Assembly: GCA_002104905.1 (NCBI GenBank)
Contig: MCFE01000230.1
Span: 1 to 64,000, forward strand
Length of the DNA: 64,000 nt
Direction of reading: 5' to 3'
DNA from: Basidiobolus meristosporus CBS 931.73
Taxonomy: Eukaryota > Basidiobolomycota > Basidiobolomycetes > Basidiobolales > Basidiobolaceae
Shown: positions 46,951-59,577 of the stretch, piece by piece
Numbering within the stretch: the stretch's first letter is position 1
How the letters are laid out: each line of letters begins with the position of its first letter
Program-made: the position numbers and the translations under genes
The notes under the pieces: generated by a model
Told to the model about the DNA's origin: nothing
Databases searched by the model: none
The model's input: only the letters and a program-made list of their open reading frames with translations

Positions 46951-47400
46951 GGGGTAAATAGAGTGGAGATCCCTTTGACAGACAAAGCAACAATATCACA
47001 AATCTGCAGGCTATCACAATGCCTACAGTGGAGTTTTGGAGCATAAATTGGTACACCAAGAGGTTGCAGCACTTCTCCTGGAGCAGTGCTCAAGAGAATG
47101 CACTGGAAAATTGCCAGGAGCTATTGTAAAGACCAGCAGGTGAGGTCCTAGACCTAGCTTGGCCAGCTGAAGACAAGGATGTATGGGAACCAGTAAATGA
47201 AGAATGGCATAGTGCTGAAAAGGTCCTACAAATGTCTTGGTAAAGGCTGTTATGACAGAAATACTTGCTGAATGGTGGATACTAATGAGGTTATTTCTTG
47301 AGTGTGAGGATAGGCATAATGATAGTCTTGGGTATGGGGACTTGTATAGGCCACTATAGGTAGCAATTGAGTCTCACCTGAAGATTCAAAAGAAATAAGC
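46951..47400 (+). pseudogene. ORF B C-terminal remnant, forward copy
   Basis: It matches 4288-4700 and 921-1400. AEDKDVWEPVNEEWH lies near 47166-47210 and a broken GYGDLYRPL-like end near 47330. Stops are present. Its same-strand position behind Tnp2 and ORF C does not fit the head-to-head order of the other copies, so a rearrangement near 46950 is likely. Confidence 0.55.
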
Positions 47401-47652
47401 CAATATGTATGCGCAAATATATTTGCATTGTTAGAGTTAAGAAGTAAGAAGTGTGCAAAAGGGTAATTAGCCAATCAGTGTACACAAGCATAGGAGGTGA
47501 CTGAGTGACCATATCAGAAAGTAAGAGATATATTAAAGAACTAATCCAAAGCTACTTATGTGCTGTCAAAAAAGGAAATTTTGACTTGGTTTTTTTGAAA
47601 TTTGAGGTACTACTTTTTTAATGGTGTTTGTATTGTTTCTTTAGAGCTCAAT
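47401..47652. repeat. ORF B flank copy 3 and short unassigned stretch
   Basis: 47401 to about 47530 is the reverse-oriented counterpart of 1-130 and 3715-3848 (GGAGGTGACTGAGTG matches CACTCAATCACCTCC). From 47530 to 47652 nothing is recognised. Confidence 0.5.
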
Positions 47653-48386
47653 AGACTTGTTCCATTGGATAGTACCACATTGAGCCATGAGTGCCAAATG
47701 ATGCCATAGTGTGCCAGAGAGGTCAAGTGAGCCTATACTTGGCCACAGAGTGTGAAACATAGCTCTGCATCTTCATTCAAAGGAGCCGCTGTGTTTCACC
47801 CTTTGTGTTGGAGAAAATCCATTTTTTGGCCTTTTTTTGTGGATCAATTTAGCTCAGGATGTGTAAGAGCACAGGAGAACTGAAGATATGCATCTGGTAC
47901 TCAATACCCATGGCACTCTGAATCTAGCTCCTGTAGCTTGTATCATGTCACAAAAATGAATGGCACTATCTTGGTCCACTGGTACTATCTGGCACTATAT
48001 TTAAATATTAGCCCTAAAGTAAGATCTATACAAAGCACTTATAGTGCCAGATAGTACCAGTGAACCAAGATAGTGCCATTCATTTTTGTGACATGATACA
48101 AGCTACAGGAGCTAGATTCAGAGTGCCATGGGTATTGAGTACCAGATGCATATCTTCAATCTGCTTGTGCTCTAACACATCCTGCACAACATTGATCCAA
48201 AAAAAAAGGTCAGAAAATGGATTTTCTCCAACACAAAGGGTGAAACACAGGGGCTGCTTTGAATGAAGATGCGGAGCTATGTTTCACACTCTGTGGCCAG
48301 GTAGAGGCTCACTTGGCCTCTCTGGCACACTATGGCATCATTTGGCACTCATGGCTCAATGTGGCACTATCCAACAGAACAAGTCT
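47653..48386. mobile_element. 734-bp foldback MITE, copy 2
   Basis: It has exactly the same length and layout as 156-889, with few base differences. It is flanked by AAT at 47650-47652 and 48387-48389. It is a palindrome throughout and does not code. Confidence 0.92.
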
Positions 48387-48460
48387 AATATCTCTAATTT
48401 ACAGGATTAAACTTTTTGACAGCCTTTCGATGGAATGATAACTATTATTTCTCATAGGGA

Positions 48461-48676
48461 AAGGATGCATATCACCAATTTTGGATCCATCCTGATTATC
48501 AGCATAAGACTGCCTTTGCTTGGAATAATATGCAATGGATGTTTCACAAAGCTCCTTTTAGACTAGAGACATTTATCAGCAGGCACCAGAGGGTTATGAC
48601 TATCATACTCAAGAATGTACTCTATACCTTAGTATCTGTTGATGATGTCATCATATTTTCCAAAAACTCCAACAAT
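48461..48676 (+). pseudogene. Ty3/gypsy-type RT fragment
   Basis: It reads KDAYHQFWIHPDYQHKTAF, then APFRLETFISRHQRV and LVSVDDVIIFSKNS. The xDD active site (VDD) is intact in this piece. The spacing of the HP.....KTAF and DDVIIFSK blocks is that of Ty3/gypsy RT. It is more like common gypsy sequences than family G. No other part of this element is seen. Confidence 0.7.
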
Positions 48677-49223
48677 GCCCAAATATGGAAATGTTGCAAC
48701 AATTAATGACGGAATATTTGTATTTGCACTAATTATGACCATGAACAAGAATTCTCAGACATGGTATGTTGACTCCGGAGCAACCCAATACTTTATACAC
48801 TAAAGAGCACTTTTTACCCAATACCAATAAATTGCAATCAAGAAAGCTTGATGGATGGCAATGGAACACTAGATGTTGTAAGAGTCTTGGAGATATTGGA
48901 AGTAATTGGGAGAATAAGTAGATTATGTGGTTTTTACTTAATGATTTACTGAATGTAAAAGTAGTACTTATACTTTTACCTGGTCTTGGTATTGCAAACA
49001 TGTAGAATAGGTTAAGGAAGGTCCCAAGAACATGTGTGCAACGTTTGGGGCTGTTTGGACAACATTGAGAATTTCCATGTTCTGGGTACCTGGCATTTTG
49101 GTGAAAATATTCCAAGTAAATCCCAGCAAGGAATTTGGTCAGTATTCTCTAGGATTTCAGGGTAATGATCTAAGTGACTAGGTTGGATGAATATTTAGGC
49201 TGAATTACAAATTTTTTACAACA

Positions 49224-52200
49224 CTCCCACTCAGCTAAATGTTGATACTGACTAGTCCTAATTTTGACCTAAAATATTCAAACTTGTCTCTAGCTAATGG
49301 TTTAGTAGATATGTCTGCAATCATTTCATCTGTAGGACAGTAAACTAAGCTAACTGAGTTATTCTCTATATCTTCATGTATGAAATGATGTCTAATATCT
49401 ATGTGCTTGGTTCTAGCATGAAAAGTTGGATTTCTACCTAGTTGTATACATCCTTGGTTATCTTGAAATAAAGTAATAGGTGTTTTTTGACATAGTTCTA
49501 AATCTGTGAAAAGCGTTCATAACCACATTGCTTCTTTTGTAGCTTCACAGGCTGCCATATACTCCGCATCTGTGGTAGAAAGTGCTATGGTTGGTTGCTT
49601 TCTTGAGTTCCATGAAATTGCTTCTTTACAGTAAAGAAAGGTGTTTCCTGTGGTGGTTCTACTGTCTTCTAAATTTTGTCCCCAATCAGCATCAAAGTAT
49701 CCCACAGGATCCTGCTCTGAATCCTTATAAGTGTATCTTAATCAGATATCAGCAGTTCCTTTTAGGTATCTCAAAATCTGCTTAACTGCTGTAATATGAT
49801 CAGATCTATAGTACTGATTATGTTGGCTGACAACTCCCACTGAATATGAGATATCTGAACATGTTCCAAGCATGATATACATCAGACTGCCAGCCATAGA
49901 CTGATAAGGAAAGTCAGGGCTTTCAGATGGCACCAGGCTCTCTTGATTTGGGTGAGTTTTGACCAAGTTAAGGTTTGTCTCCATTGGGGTAGCTGCCAGT
50001 TTACAGTCTTCCATTTTGTACTTCTTTAGTATATCTTAAATATAATTGGATTGGCTTAGGGTAATAGTCTGAGTACTTCTGTCTATGGAGAACTTAATCC
50101 CTAAGTAGTAACTAAGTTCTCCCAGATTGGGCATCTTCAACTCCTTAGATAGTCTGGATTTTGTGTCTTCCAATGTTTCTAGGTTATTGGTGGCTATAAT
50201 AAGATCATCCACATATAGAGCTAATAGAACTGGATTTACTCTATCTGGCTTATAGTATATACTATAGTCAGCATTACCCCCTTTGAATCTCAAAGAATCC
50301 AAATAAGAATCTATCTTGCAATTTCAGGCTCTGGGTGATTGTTTTAGACCATATTGTGACTTTTTAAGCTGGCAGACCAAATAGGGGTTATCTTGGTCAA
50401 CAAACCTATCAGGCTGGTCCATATACACATCCTCATCAAGTTCTTTATTCAACAATGCATTTTTTACATCCACTTGATGATTAAAAAACTTATATTTGGC
50501 TGTAAGAGCCAATATTAATCTGATGGAATTAAAGTTGGTTACCAGTGCAAAGGTCTCTGTATAGTCAAGTCCTTTTGTTTGAGAGTATTCTTTGGCTACA
50601 AGTCTTGCTTTGTATCTTTCAACTGTACAATCAGCCTTGTATTTTGTCTAGAAGGCCCATCTGCATCCAATTGATTTTTGGTTGATTGGTAATTTGACTA
50701 AGTCCCAAGTTTGATTTTCCATCAGGGCCTGATATTCCTCAGTCATTGCAGATCTCCAAAACTTTGTCTGAGGGCTATTTAGGGCCTCTGTTACAGTCTG
50801 GGGCTCATCAATATGGACTGAATAGGCATAGGCTAAGTTTGTACCCTGATTGATAGAGTAATTTGGGCTATTTCTTGTCTGATTGGAACTCCAGGCATTT
50901 GATACTGAAGTGATCACTTCTGTGATATTCCTGGGCCCTGATTCTGGCTGAACCACGGTTGCAGAGTCCTCTGGAGTGAAAAAATTTTCATTGCTTTGCT
51001 CTGATTCATTCCTGACAATTGGTGAATTTGGGATCAGATTTTTGTCATCATCTAATGTCATTTTTTGTGAAAATTTTGAATTTACATCAAACAGCACATT
51101 CCTGGACTTGATTAGGTTCTTTGCTTTGGTATTGTATAGACTGTATGCTTTATTCTTATTGCAGTATCCCAAGAATATGCATTTTACACTTTTTGGCTCA
51201 AATTTTGACTGATTTCCAGGCAGTTTCTTGGCATATGCTGTACACCCAAATATTCCTAGATGTTCTGCACTTGATCTGTATTCATATCATGCTTCAAATG
51301 GAGTAGTATCACAAGGTATTTGATTATAACTCCTATTCTTAAGATATCCAGTTGTGGCAACTGATGCCACCCAAAATTCATAGGAAAATTTTTGATCATG
51401 GATCATAGATCTTGCCATATCAGTTATTAGTCTGTTAGCACATTATGCTACTCCATTTTGCTGTGGGGAGTATGGTACAGTAGTCTCTTGCTTTATGCCA
51501 TGAATTTTGCATAAGTGGATGAAGAGTTTTGAGGTTTATTCTCAACCATTGTCAAAGCATATTTTCTTGATTTTTTTGCCAGTTTCTTTCTCCACCTTGG
51601 CTTTAAACTCCCTGAACTTAGACAGAGCTTCTTCCTTTCTCTCCATGAAGTAGACCCATGTATATTTTGTATAATCATCAATAAAAGTGATTAAATACTT
51701 CATCCCACCTAATGATAACTTTTGCATAGTTCCACACAGATCTGAGTGAATTAGATATGTTTTTTCTTAATTTTGATTAACCCAGTACTCTTGAATGGTT
51801 GTCTGGCTTTTTTCCCATATATGCAGGCTTCACTGTACTCCAAATTAGCTGGGGGATCAATTTTTACTCCAGAAATTAGCTGATTTTTGATCATTTTGCG
51901 CAAATAATCAAAATTGATGTGCCCAAATCTCCTGTGCCAAAGCATTGGTGTTTCTTCATTTGAGCTACTTATATTGGCTTCCAAATATGATGGAATATAA
52001 GTCAACTTGTGTAGGTTCTGATCTCTGATACCCAAAGCAATATGGGCACCATTGTTATCAGTGATCTTGCATCCAGAATTGTCAAAGCTGAAACTGAGTC
52101 CTTCTGCAGTGGCCTTGCTCACAGATAGTAGGTTCTTGGCTCTTTCTGGTACATAGAGTATATTTTTAAAGGTCAGTGTATGGTTTCCTTCACTGCTTCT

Positions 52201-53206
52201 TAGATTTACGTGGATAGCTCCTTCTCCCACTGCATCAAGTGTTCAATTGTCATCCATGAAAACCTTCTTAATTGGAATTTCTTGATATTGGGTAAAAAGT
52301 TCTTATTGATGTGTAAAGTGTTGAGATGCTCCAGAGTCAATATACCACATCTGAGAATCCTTGTTTGTGGTCATATTTAGTGCAGATATGAATAGTCTAT
52401 CTTCAGTTGTTGCAGTATTTCCATACTCAGGCTTTTTCTGGTGACTCTCTTTCTTTTTGAAGCGCTGGTCTGATCTGTGTCCTTTCCTTTTGCAGTAGTT
52501 GCAAATCAGGTTGCTCTTGCCTTTGTGGGGTCTTGGGTACCTCCTTTGTTGGTTATCATTGCTTATTAAAGCATTTTCTTCTTCCTTCTTATTGGTGCTT
52601 GATTTTCCTAATTCTTCATCCAGGGGCCTTCCATATACATAATTTAAGGTCAAATCCTCAGTTCTGGACTCTAGGGCTGATACAAGGCCCTGAAACCTGT
52701 CTGTCAGGCTATTCAGGATGGTACTATCACATCCTCATCAGTAGTTGGTACACCCACAGATTCCATGTCATCTACCAGCAGGGTAATTCTGTTAATTAGA
52801 TTTTTCATTTCTTCTCCTGGCAACATCTTTGTAGTAAAGATTTTGTCTCAGATACATTTTCTTAGCAGCTGAACATGACTGGTTGGTGTCTTCTAATGCC
52901 ATCCAGGTATTCTTTGCCGTTTTTGCTCTTGAGCATTGAATTAGCAATTTGTCCTTAACATTAAGGCAAATGCAGTTAAAGGCACTTTGTTCTTTCCTCT
53001 GGTACTTTCATGCTTCCTCTCCCACATTTTTGGGAGGGCATTCTTCTCCCAAGACAATATCCCAAAGGCCTCTTTCTTGCAGCAGCATCTTCATCTTCAC
53101 CTTCCACACTTGGTAGTTAGATCCATCCAACTTTTCAGCAGAGGGAAAAGTTCCAGTAACAGCAGTGGTAGACATTGCAGAGAGTAACAGCTTGGGGCTC
53201 ATAACC
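49224..53206 (-). pseudogene. Copia A2 gag-pol polyprotein
   Basis: The order from the right is gag (AEKLDGSNYQVWKVKMKML, stop at 53008-53010), zinc knuckle (CNYCKRKGHRSDQRF, last Cys lost) and protease (WYIDSGASQHFTHQ, stop 52303-52305). Then pre-integrase (WHRRFGHINFDYLRK), integrase (FIDDYTKYTWV), RT (GCRWAF; LALYVDDLII near 50215) and RNase H (ALSTTDAEYMA, 49570). A base is missing in GATAGTACCATCC near 52720. The stop after KNVGEEA, the stop after the protease, the stop at 52243-52245 and the missing base are all shared with A3. Confidence 0.88.
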
Positions 53207-53267
53207 TGTTGTAAGAGTCTTGATGAAATTGGAAGTGATTGGGAGAAAAAGTAGATTATGTGGTTTT

Positions 53268-56200
53268 TGTTGTAAAAATTTGTAATTCTGCCTGAATACT
53301 CACATAACTTAGTCACTTAAATCATTGCCCTCAAATTATAGAGAATACTGAACAAATTTCTTGTTGGAATTTACTTGGAATATTTTCACCAAAATACCAG
53401 GTACCCAGAACATGAAAATTCTTAAAGTTGTCCTAACAGCCCTAAACTTTGTACACATGCTCTTGGGTCCTTCTTTAACCTATTCTATGTGTTTGTAATG
53501 CCCAGACCAGGTAAAAGTATAAATACCACTTTTACATTCAATAAATCATTAAGTGAAAGCCACATAATCAACTTGGTCCTCCAATCACTTCCAACATCTC
53601 AAAGACTCTTACAACAGGTTATGAGCCCCAAGCTGTTACTCTCTGCAATGTCTACCACTGCTGTTACTGGAACTTTTCCCTCTGCTGAAAAGTTGGATGG
53701 ATCTAACTACCAAGTGTGGAAGGTGAAGATGAAGATGCTGCTGCAAGAAAGAGGCCTTTGGGATATTGTCTTGGGAGAAGAATGCCCTCCCAAAAATGTG
53801 GGAGAGGAAGCATGAAAGTACCAGAGGAAAGAACAAAGTGCCTTTAACTGCATTTGCCTTAATGTTAAGGACAAATTGCTAATTCAATGCTCAAGAGCAA
53901 AAACGGCAAAGAATGCCTGGATGGCATTAGAAGACACCAACCAGTCATGTTCAGCTGCTAAGAAAATGTATCTGAGACAAAATTCTTTACTACAAAGATG
54001 TTGCCAGGAGAAGAAATGAAAAATCTAATTAACAGAATTACCCTGCTGGTAGATGACATGGAATCTGTGGGTGTACCAACTACTGATGAGGATGTGATAG
54101 TACCATCCTGAATAGTCTGACAGACAGGTTTCAGGGCCTTGTATCAGCCCTAGAGTCCAGAACTGAGGATTTGACCTTAAATTATGTATATGGAAGGCCC
54201 CTGGATGAAGAATTAAGAAAATCAAGCACCAATAAGAAGGAAGAAGAAAATGCTTTAATAAGCAATGATAACCAACAAAGGAGGTACCCAAGACCCCACA
54301 AAGGCAACAGCAACCTGATTTGCAACTACTGCAAAAGGAAAGGACACAGATCAGACCAGCGCTTCAAAAAGAAAGACAGTCACCAGAAAAGCCTGAGTAT
54401 GGAAATACTGCAACAACTGAAGATAGACTATTCATATCTGCACTAAATATGACCACAAACAAGGATTCTCAGATGTGGTATATTGACTCTGGAGCATCTC
54501 AACACTTTTCACATCAATAAGAACTTTTTACCCAGTATCAAGGAATTCCAATTAAGAAGGTTTTCATGGATGACAATTGAACACTTGATGCAGTGGGAGA
54601 AGGAGCTATCCACGTAAATCTAAGAAGCAGTGAAGGAAAACATACACTGACCTTTAAAAATATACTCTATGTACCAGAAATAGCCAAAAACCTACTATCT
54701 GTAAGCAAGGCCACTGCAGAAGGACTCAGTTTCAGCTTTGACAATTCTGGATGCAAGATCACTGATCAAAATGGTGCCCATATTGCTTTGGGTATCACAG
54801 ATCAGAACCACACAAGTTGACTTGTATTCAATCATATTTGGAAGCCAATACAAGTAACTCAAATGAAGAAGCACCAATACTTTGGCACAGGAGATTTGGG
54901 CACATCAATTTTGATTACTTGCACAAATTGATCAAAGATCAGCTAATTTCTGTAGTAAAAATTGATCCCTCAGCTAATTTGGAGTACAGTGAAGCCTGCA
55001 TATATGGGAAAAAAACCAGACAACCATTCAAGAGCACTGGATTAATCAAAACTAAGAAAAGATTAGCTCTAATTCACTCCAGATCTGTGTGGAACTATGC
55101 AAAAGTTATCCTTATGTGGGATGAAGTATTTAATCACTTTTATTGATGATTATACAAGATATACATGGGTCTACTTCATGGAGAGAAAGGAAGAAGCTCT
55201 GTCTAAGTTCAGGGAGTTAAAAGCCAAGGTGGAGAAAGAAACTGGCAAAAAATCAAGAAAATACGGTCTGACAATGATGGAGAATATACCTCAAAACTCT
55301 TTATCCACTGCTGCCAAATTCATGGGATAAAGCAAGAGACTACTGTATCATACCCCCCCACAGCAAAATGGAGTAGCATAATGTGCTAACAGATTAATAA
55401 CTGATATGGCAAGATCTATGATCCATGATCAAAAATTATCCTATGAATTTTGGGTGGAATCAGTTGCCACAGATGTATATCTTAAAAATAGGAGTTATAA
55501 ACAAATACTTCTGATCCTACTTCATTTGAAGTATGATATGAATACCAACCAAGTGCAGAACATCTAAAGATATTTAGGTGTACAGTATATGCTAAGAAAC
55601 TGCCTGGAAATCAGTCAAAATTTGAGCCAAAAAGTGTAAAAGGCATATTTTTGGGCTACTGCAATGAGAGTAAGGCATACAGACTCTACAATACCAAAGC
55701 AAAGAAGCTAATCAAGTCTGGGGATGTGTTATTTGATCAAAATTCAAAATTTTCACAAAAAATGACATCAGATGATAACAAAAATCTGATCCCAAATTCA
55801 CCATTTGTCACAATTGAATCAGAGCAAAATAATGAAAATTTTTTCACTCCAGCAGATTATACAATTGTGTTTCAGCCAGAATCAGTGCCCAGGAATATCA
55901 CAGAAGTGATCATTCCAGTATCAAATGCCCAGAGATTTAATTGGACAAGAAATAGCCCAAATTACTATATCCATGAGGGTACAAACTTAGCCTATGCCTC
56001 TCCAGTACATATTGATGAGCCCCAGACTGTAACCAAGGCCCTAAATAGCCCTCAGACAAAGTTTTGGAGATCTGCAATGACTGAGGAATATCAGGTCCTG
56101 ATGGAAAATCAAACTAGGGACTTAGTCAAATTACCAATCAACCAAAAATCAATTGGATGCAGATGGGTCTTCAAGACAAAATACAAGGCTGTTGTACAAT

Positions 56201-57944
56201 TGAAGGATACAAAGCAAGACTGGTAGCCAAAGGATACTCTCAAACAAAAGGGCTTGACTATACAGAGACCTTTGCACTGGTATCCAAGTTTAATTCCATC
56301 AGATTAATATTGGCCATTGCAGCCAAGTATAAGTTTTTTATTCATAAAATGGATGTAAAAACTGCATTTTTAAATGGAGATCTTGATGAGGATGTGTATT
56401 TGGACCAGCCTGGTGGGTTTGTTGACCAAGATAACCCCTATTTGGTCTGCAAGCTTAGAAGTCATTATATGGTCTCAAACAATCACCAAGAGTCTGGAAC
56501 TCCAAGATAGATTCTTATTTGGAGTCTTTGAGATTCAAAAGGAGTAATGCTGACTAAAGTATATACTATAAGCCAGATAGAACAAATTCAGTTCTATTAG
56601 CTCTATATACGGATGATCTTATTATAGCCACCAATAACCTAGAAACATTGGAAGAGACTAAATCCAGCCTATCTAAGGAGTTGAAGATGTCCAATCTAGG
56701 AGAACTTAGTTACTACTTAGGGATTAAGCTTCCATAGACAGAAGTACTCAGACTATTACCCTAAGCCAATCCAAGTAAATTCAAGATATACTAAAGAAGT
56801 ACAAAATGGATGACTGTAAACTGGCAGCTACCCCAATGGAGACAAACCTTAACTTGGTCAAAACTCACCCAAATCAAGAGAGCCTGGTGCCATCTGAAAG
56901 CCCTGACTTTCCTTATCAGTCTATGGTTGGCAGTCTGATGTATATCATGCTTGGAACATGCTCAGATATCTCATATTCAGTGGGAGTTGTCAGCCAACAT
57001 AATCAGAACTATGGATCTTATCATATTGCAGCAGTTAAGAAGATTTTTAGATCCCTAAAAGGAACTGCTGATATCTGCTTAAGATACACTTATAAGGATT
57101 CAGAACAGGATCTTGTGCAACACTCTGATGCTGATTGGAGATGAAATATAGAAGACAGAAGATCCACCACAGGAAACACCTTTCTTTACTGTAAAGGAGC
57201 AATTTCATGGAATTCAAGAAAGCAACCAACCGTAGCACTATCTACCACAGATGCGGAGTATATGGCAGCCTGTGAAGCTACAAAAGAAGCAACGTGGTTA
57301 AGAAAGCTGTTTACAGATTTAGGCCCATGTCAAAAAATGCCTATTACTTTATTTCAAGATAACCAAGGATGTATACAACTAGGTAGAAATTCAACTTTTC
57401 ATGCTAGAACCAAGCACATAGATATTAGACATCTTTTCATACATGGAGCTGTAGAGAATAACTTAGTTAGCTTAGTTTACTGTCCTATAGATGAAATGAT
57501 TGCAGACATATTTACCATACCATTAGCTAGAGACAAGTTTGAATATTTTAGGTCGAAATTAGGACTAGTCAGTATGAACATTTAGCTGAGTGGGAGTGTT
57601 GTAAAAATTTGTGGTTCCACCTAAATATTTACTTGACTTAGTCACTTAAATCATTGCCCTCAAATTCTAGAGAATACTGACCAAATTTTTTGTTGGGATT
57701 TACTTGGAATATTTTCACCAAAATACCTGGTATCCAGAACATGAAAATTCTCAAAGTTGTCCAAACAGCCCCAAACTTAGCACACATGTTCATGGGACCT
57801 TCCTTAACCATTTTATGTGCTTGTAATGCCAAGACCAGGTAAAAGTATAAATACTACTTTTACATTCAATAAATCATTTAGTGAAAGCCACATAATCAAC
57901 TTGCCCATCCAAATACTTCCAATATCTCCAAGACTCTTACATCA
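53268..57944 (+). mobile_element. Copia A3, inserted in the 5' LTR of A2
   Basis: It is 4677 bp, with LTRs at 53268-53616 and 57597-57944. GTTTT lies at 53263-53267 and 57945-57949. The A2 LTR text resumes exactly after the second GTTTT. Its two LTRs differ at roughly a tenth of positions by eye, so it is older than the 36465 element. Confidence 0.93.
53617..57588 (+). pseudogene. Copia A3 gag-pol polyprotein
   Basis: Gag starts at the ATG inside the primer-binding site (53621) and stops at 53813-53815. Zinc-knuckle text is at 54310-54370 (last Cys lost), protease WYIDSGASQHFSHQ at 54478-54517 with a stop at 54518-54520, and a further stop at 54578-54580. Integrase pieces are at 54817-55330. 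RT is at 56040-56700 ([15 protein letters not shown]; active site LYTDDLII, Val to Thr). RNase H is at 57200-57585 (ALSTTDAEYMA, HIDIRHLF). Many frameshifts. Its lesions overlap those of A2, whereas the complete element at 36465 lacks them. Confidence 0.88.
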
Positions 57945-58240
57945 GTTTTCACATAATGGTTTATTGAATGTAAAAGTAGTATTTATACTTTTACCTGGTA
58001 TTGGCACTACAAACACATATGATAGGCTAAGAAAGGTCCCAAGAACATGTGAGCAAAGTTTGGGCTGTTTGGACAAATTTTAGAATTTTCATGTTCTGGA
58101 TACCTGGTATTTTGGTGAAAATATTCCAAGTAAATCCTGACAAGGAATTTGGTCAGTCTTCTCTAGGATTTGAGGGTGATGATCTGAGTGACTAAGTTGG
58201 GTGAATATTTAGGGGGAATTACAAGTTTTTACAACACTAG

Positions 58241-58589
58241 TGTTGTAAGAGTTTTGGAGATATTGGAAGTTATTGGGAGAACAAGTAGATTATGTGGTTT
58301 TCACATAATGATTTATTGAATGTAAAAGTAGTATTTATACTTTTATATAGTCTTGGCATAACAAGCATGTAGAATAGGTTAAGGAAGGTCCCAAGAGCAT
58401 GTGTGCAAAGTTTGGGGCTCTTTGGACAACTTTGAGAATCTTGATGTTCTGGGTACCTGGTATTTTGGTGAAAATATTTTAAGTAAATCCCAACAAGGAA
58501 TTTGGTCACTATTCTCTTGGATATGAAGGTAATGATCTAAGTGACTAAGTTAGGTGAATATTTAGGTGGAAATACAAATTTTTACAACA
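58241..58589 (-). mobile_element. Solo LTR, copia A, at the A2 edge
   Basis: It is 349 bp, flanked by ACTAG at 58236-58240 and 58590-58594. The first base of the left duplication is the last base of A2, so this LTR arrived after A2. Confidence 0.93.
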
Positions 58590-58604
58590 ACTAGAAGCAG
58601 TTGG

Positions 58605-59131
58605 TGTCATGGTCACATGACATCCCTGGTCTCTGATTATCTAGCCAAATCAAGTCAGTCAAGAAATCCCAGTTCCTTCTAGAAAGTTCTATTACATTCT
58701 AGCAACTTCTTGAAAGCTCCAAGTCAATGTTACACAATGGAACATTCTATGAAAGCTTCCCATCAGAGTCTATGTAGTCCCATGCCATATATGGTAAATA
58801 CATGTCACATGACCTAGTCACATGATCAGCTGACCCCTGATATATCTCCATGTGACATTCCAGTCTGTTCTTTAGTATTTTCTATCTCAGCACACTTACT
58901 GTGCCTTACCCCAGAACCCATCAGTATTAGCCAATATCTCTTGGCATCCATATTGCCAAGAAGTATATATAGTCCTATCCCCCCTTATGTATTCCTCAGT
59001 CTGATAAACACAGGTCTTGAATAAACAGCCTTGCCTTGGAAATCTGCCTTGCCTTGTTGATCCACACCTAAGTCCTTTCCTGGTCCTGCCTTGCCTAGCT
59101 CTACTCTCCTGCCTTGTGTCTATTCATAATA
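58605..59131 (+). mobile_element. Solo LTR, gypsy-like (527 bp)
   Basis: It runs from TGTCATGGTCACATGAC to ATTCATAATA, flanked by GTTGG at 58600-58604 and 59132-59136. It contains TATATATAG near 58965 and AATAAA near 59021. It begins with TG but ends TA (CA expected). Removing it rejoins copia C codons. No internal region of this family is in the window. Confidence 0.85.
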
Positions 59132-59245
59132 GTTGGCAAGGAAACTATTCAAGTTTACCTCAGATGTGGTGAAGGAAGCAATACACATACCTTCAAGAAA
59201 GTCCTCTAAGTATCAAAAATAGCCAAAAATATACTACCTGTAAGC

Positions 59246-59577
59246 TGTTGTAAGAGTCTTGGAGATATTGGAAGTGATTGGGAGGACAAGTAGATTATGT
59301 GGTTTTCACTTAAGGATTTATTGAATGTAAAAGTAGTATTTATACTTCTACATAGTCTTGGCATAACAAACTTGTAGAATAGGCTAAGGAAGGTCCCAAG
59401 AACATGTGTGCAGTGTTTGGGGCTGTTTGAACTACTTTGAGAATTTTCATGTTCTGAGTAAATATTCTAAGTAAATCCTGACAAGGAATTTGGTCAGTAT
59501 TCTGTAGAATTTGAAGGTAATGATCTAAGTGACTAAGTTAGGTGAATATTTAGGTGGAGTTCCAAATTTTTACAACA
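59246..59577 (-). mobile_element. Solo LTR, copia A, with internal deletion
   Basis: It is 332 bp; about 17 bp around 59460 are missing compared with the 349-bp form. The flanks are TAAGC (59241-59245) and CAAGC (59578-59582). It interrupts copia C in the SVSKAT codons. Confidence 0.88.

Larger units (their letters stand above)
48874..58236 (-). mobile_element. Copia A2, reverse, split by A3
   Basis: The 3' LTR is at 48874-49223, the internal part at 49224-53206, and the 5' LTR is in two pieces, 53207-53267 and 57950-58236 (348 bp together). The flank CTAGA at 48869-48873 recurs at 58591-58595 beyond a solo LTR that later landed at the edge. The coordinates span the 4.7-kb A3 insertion. Confidence 0.9.
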
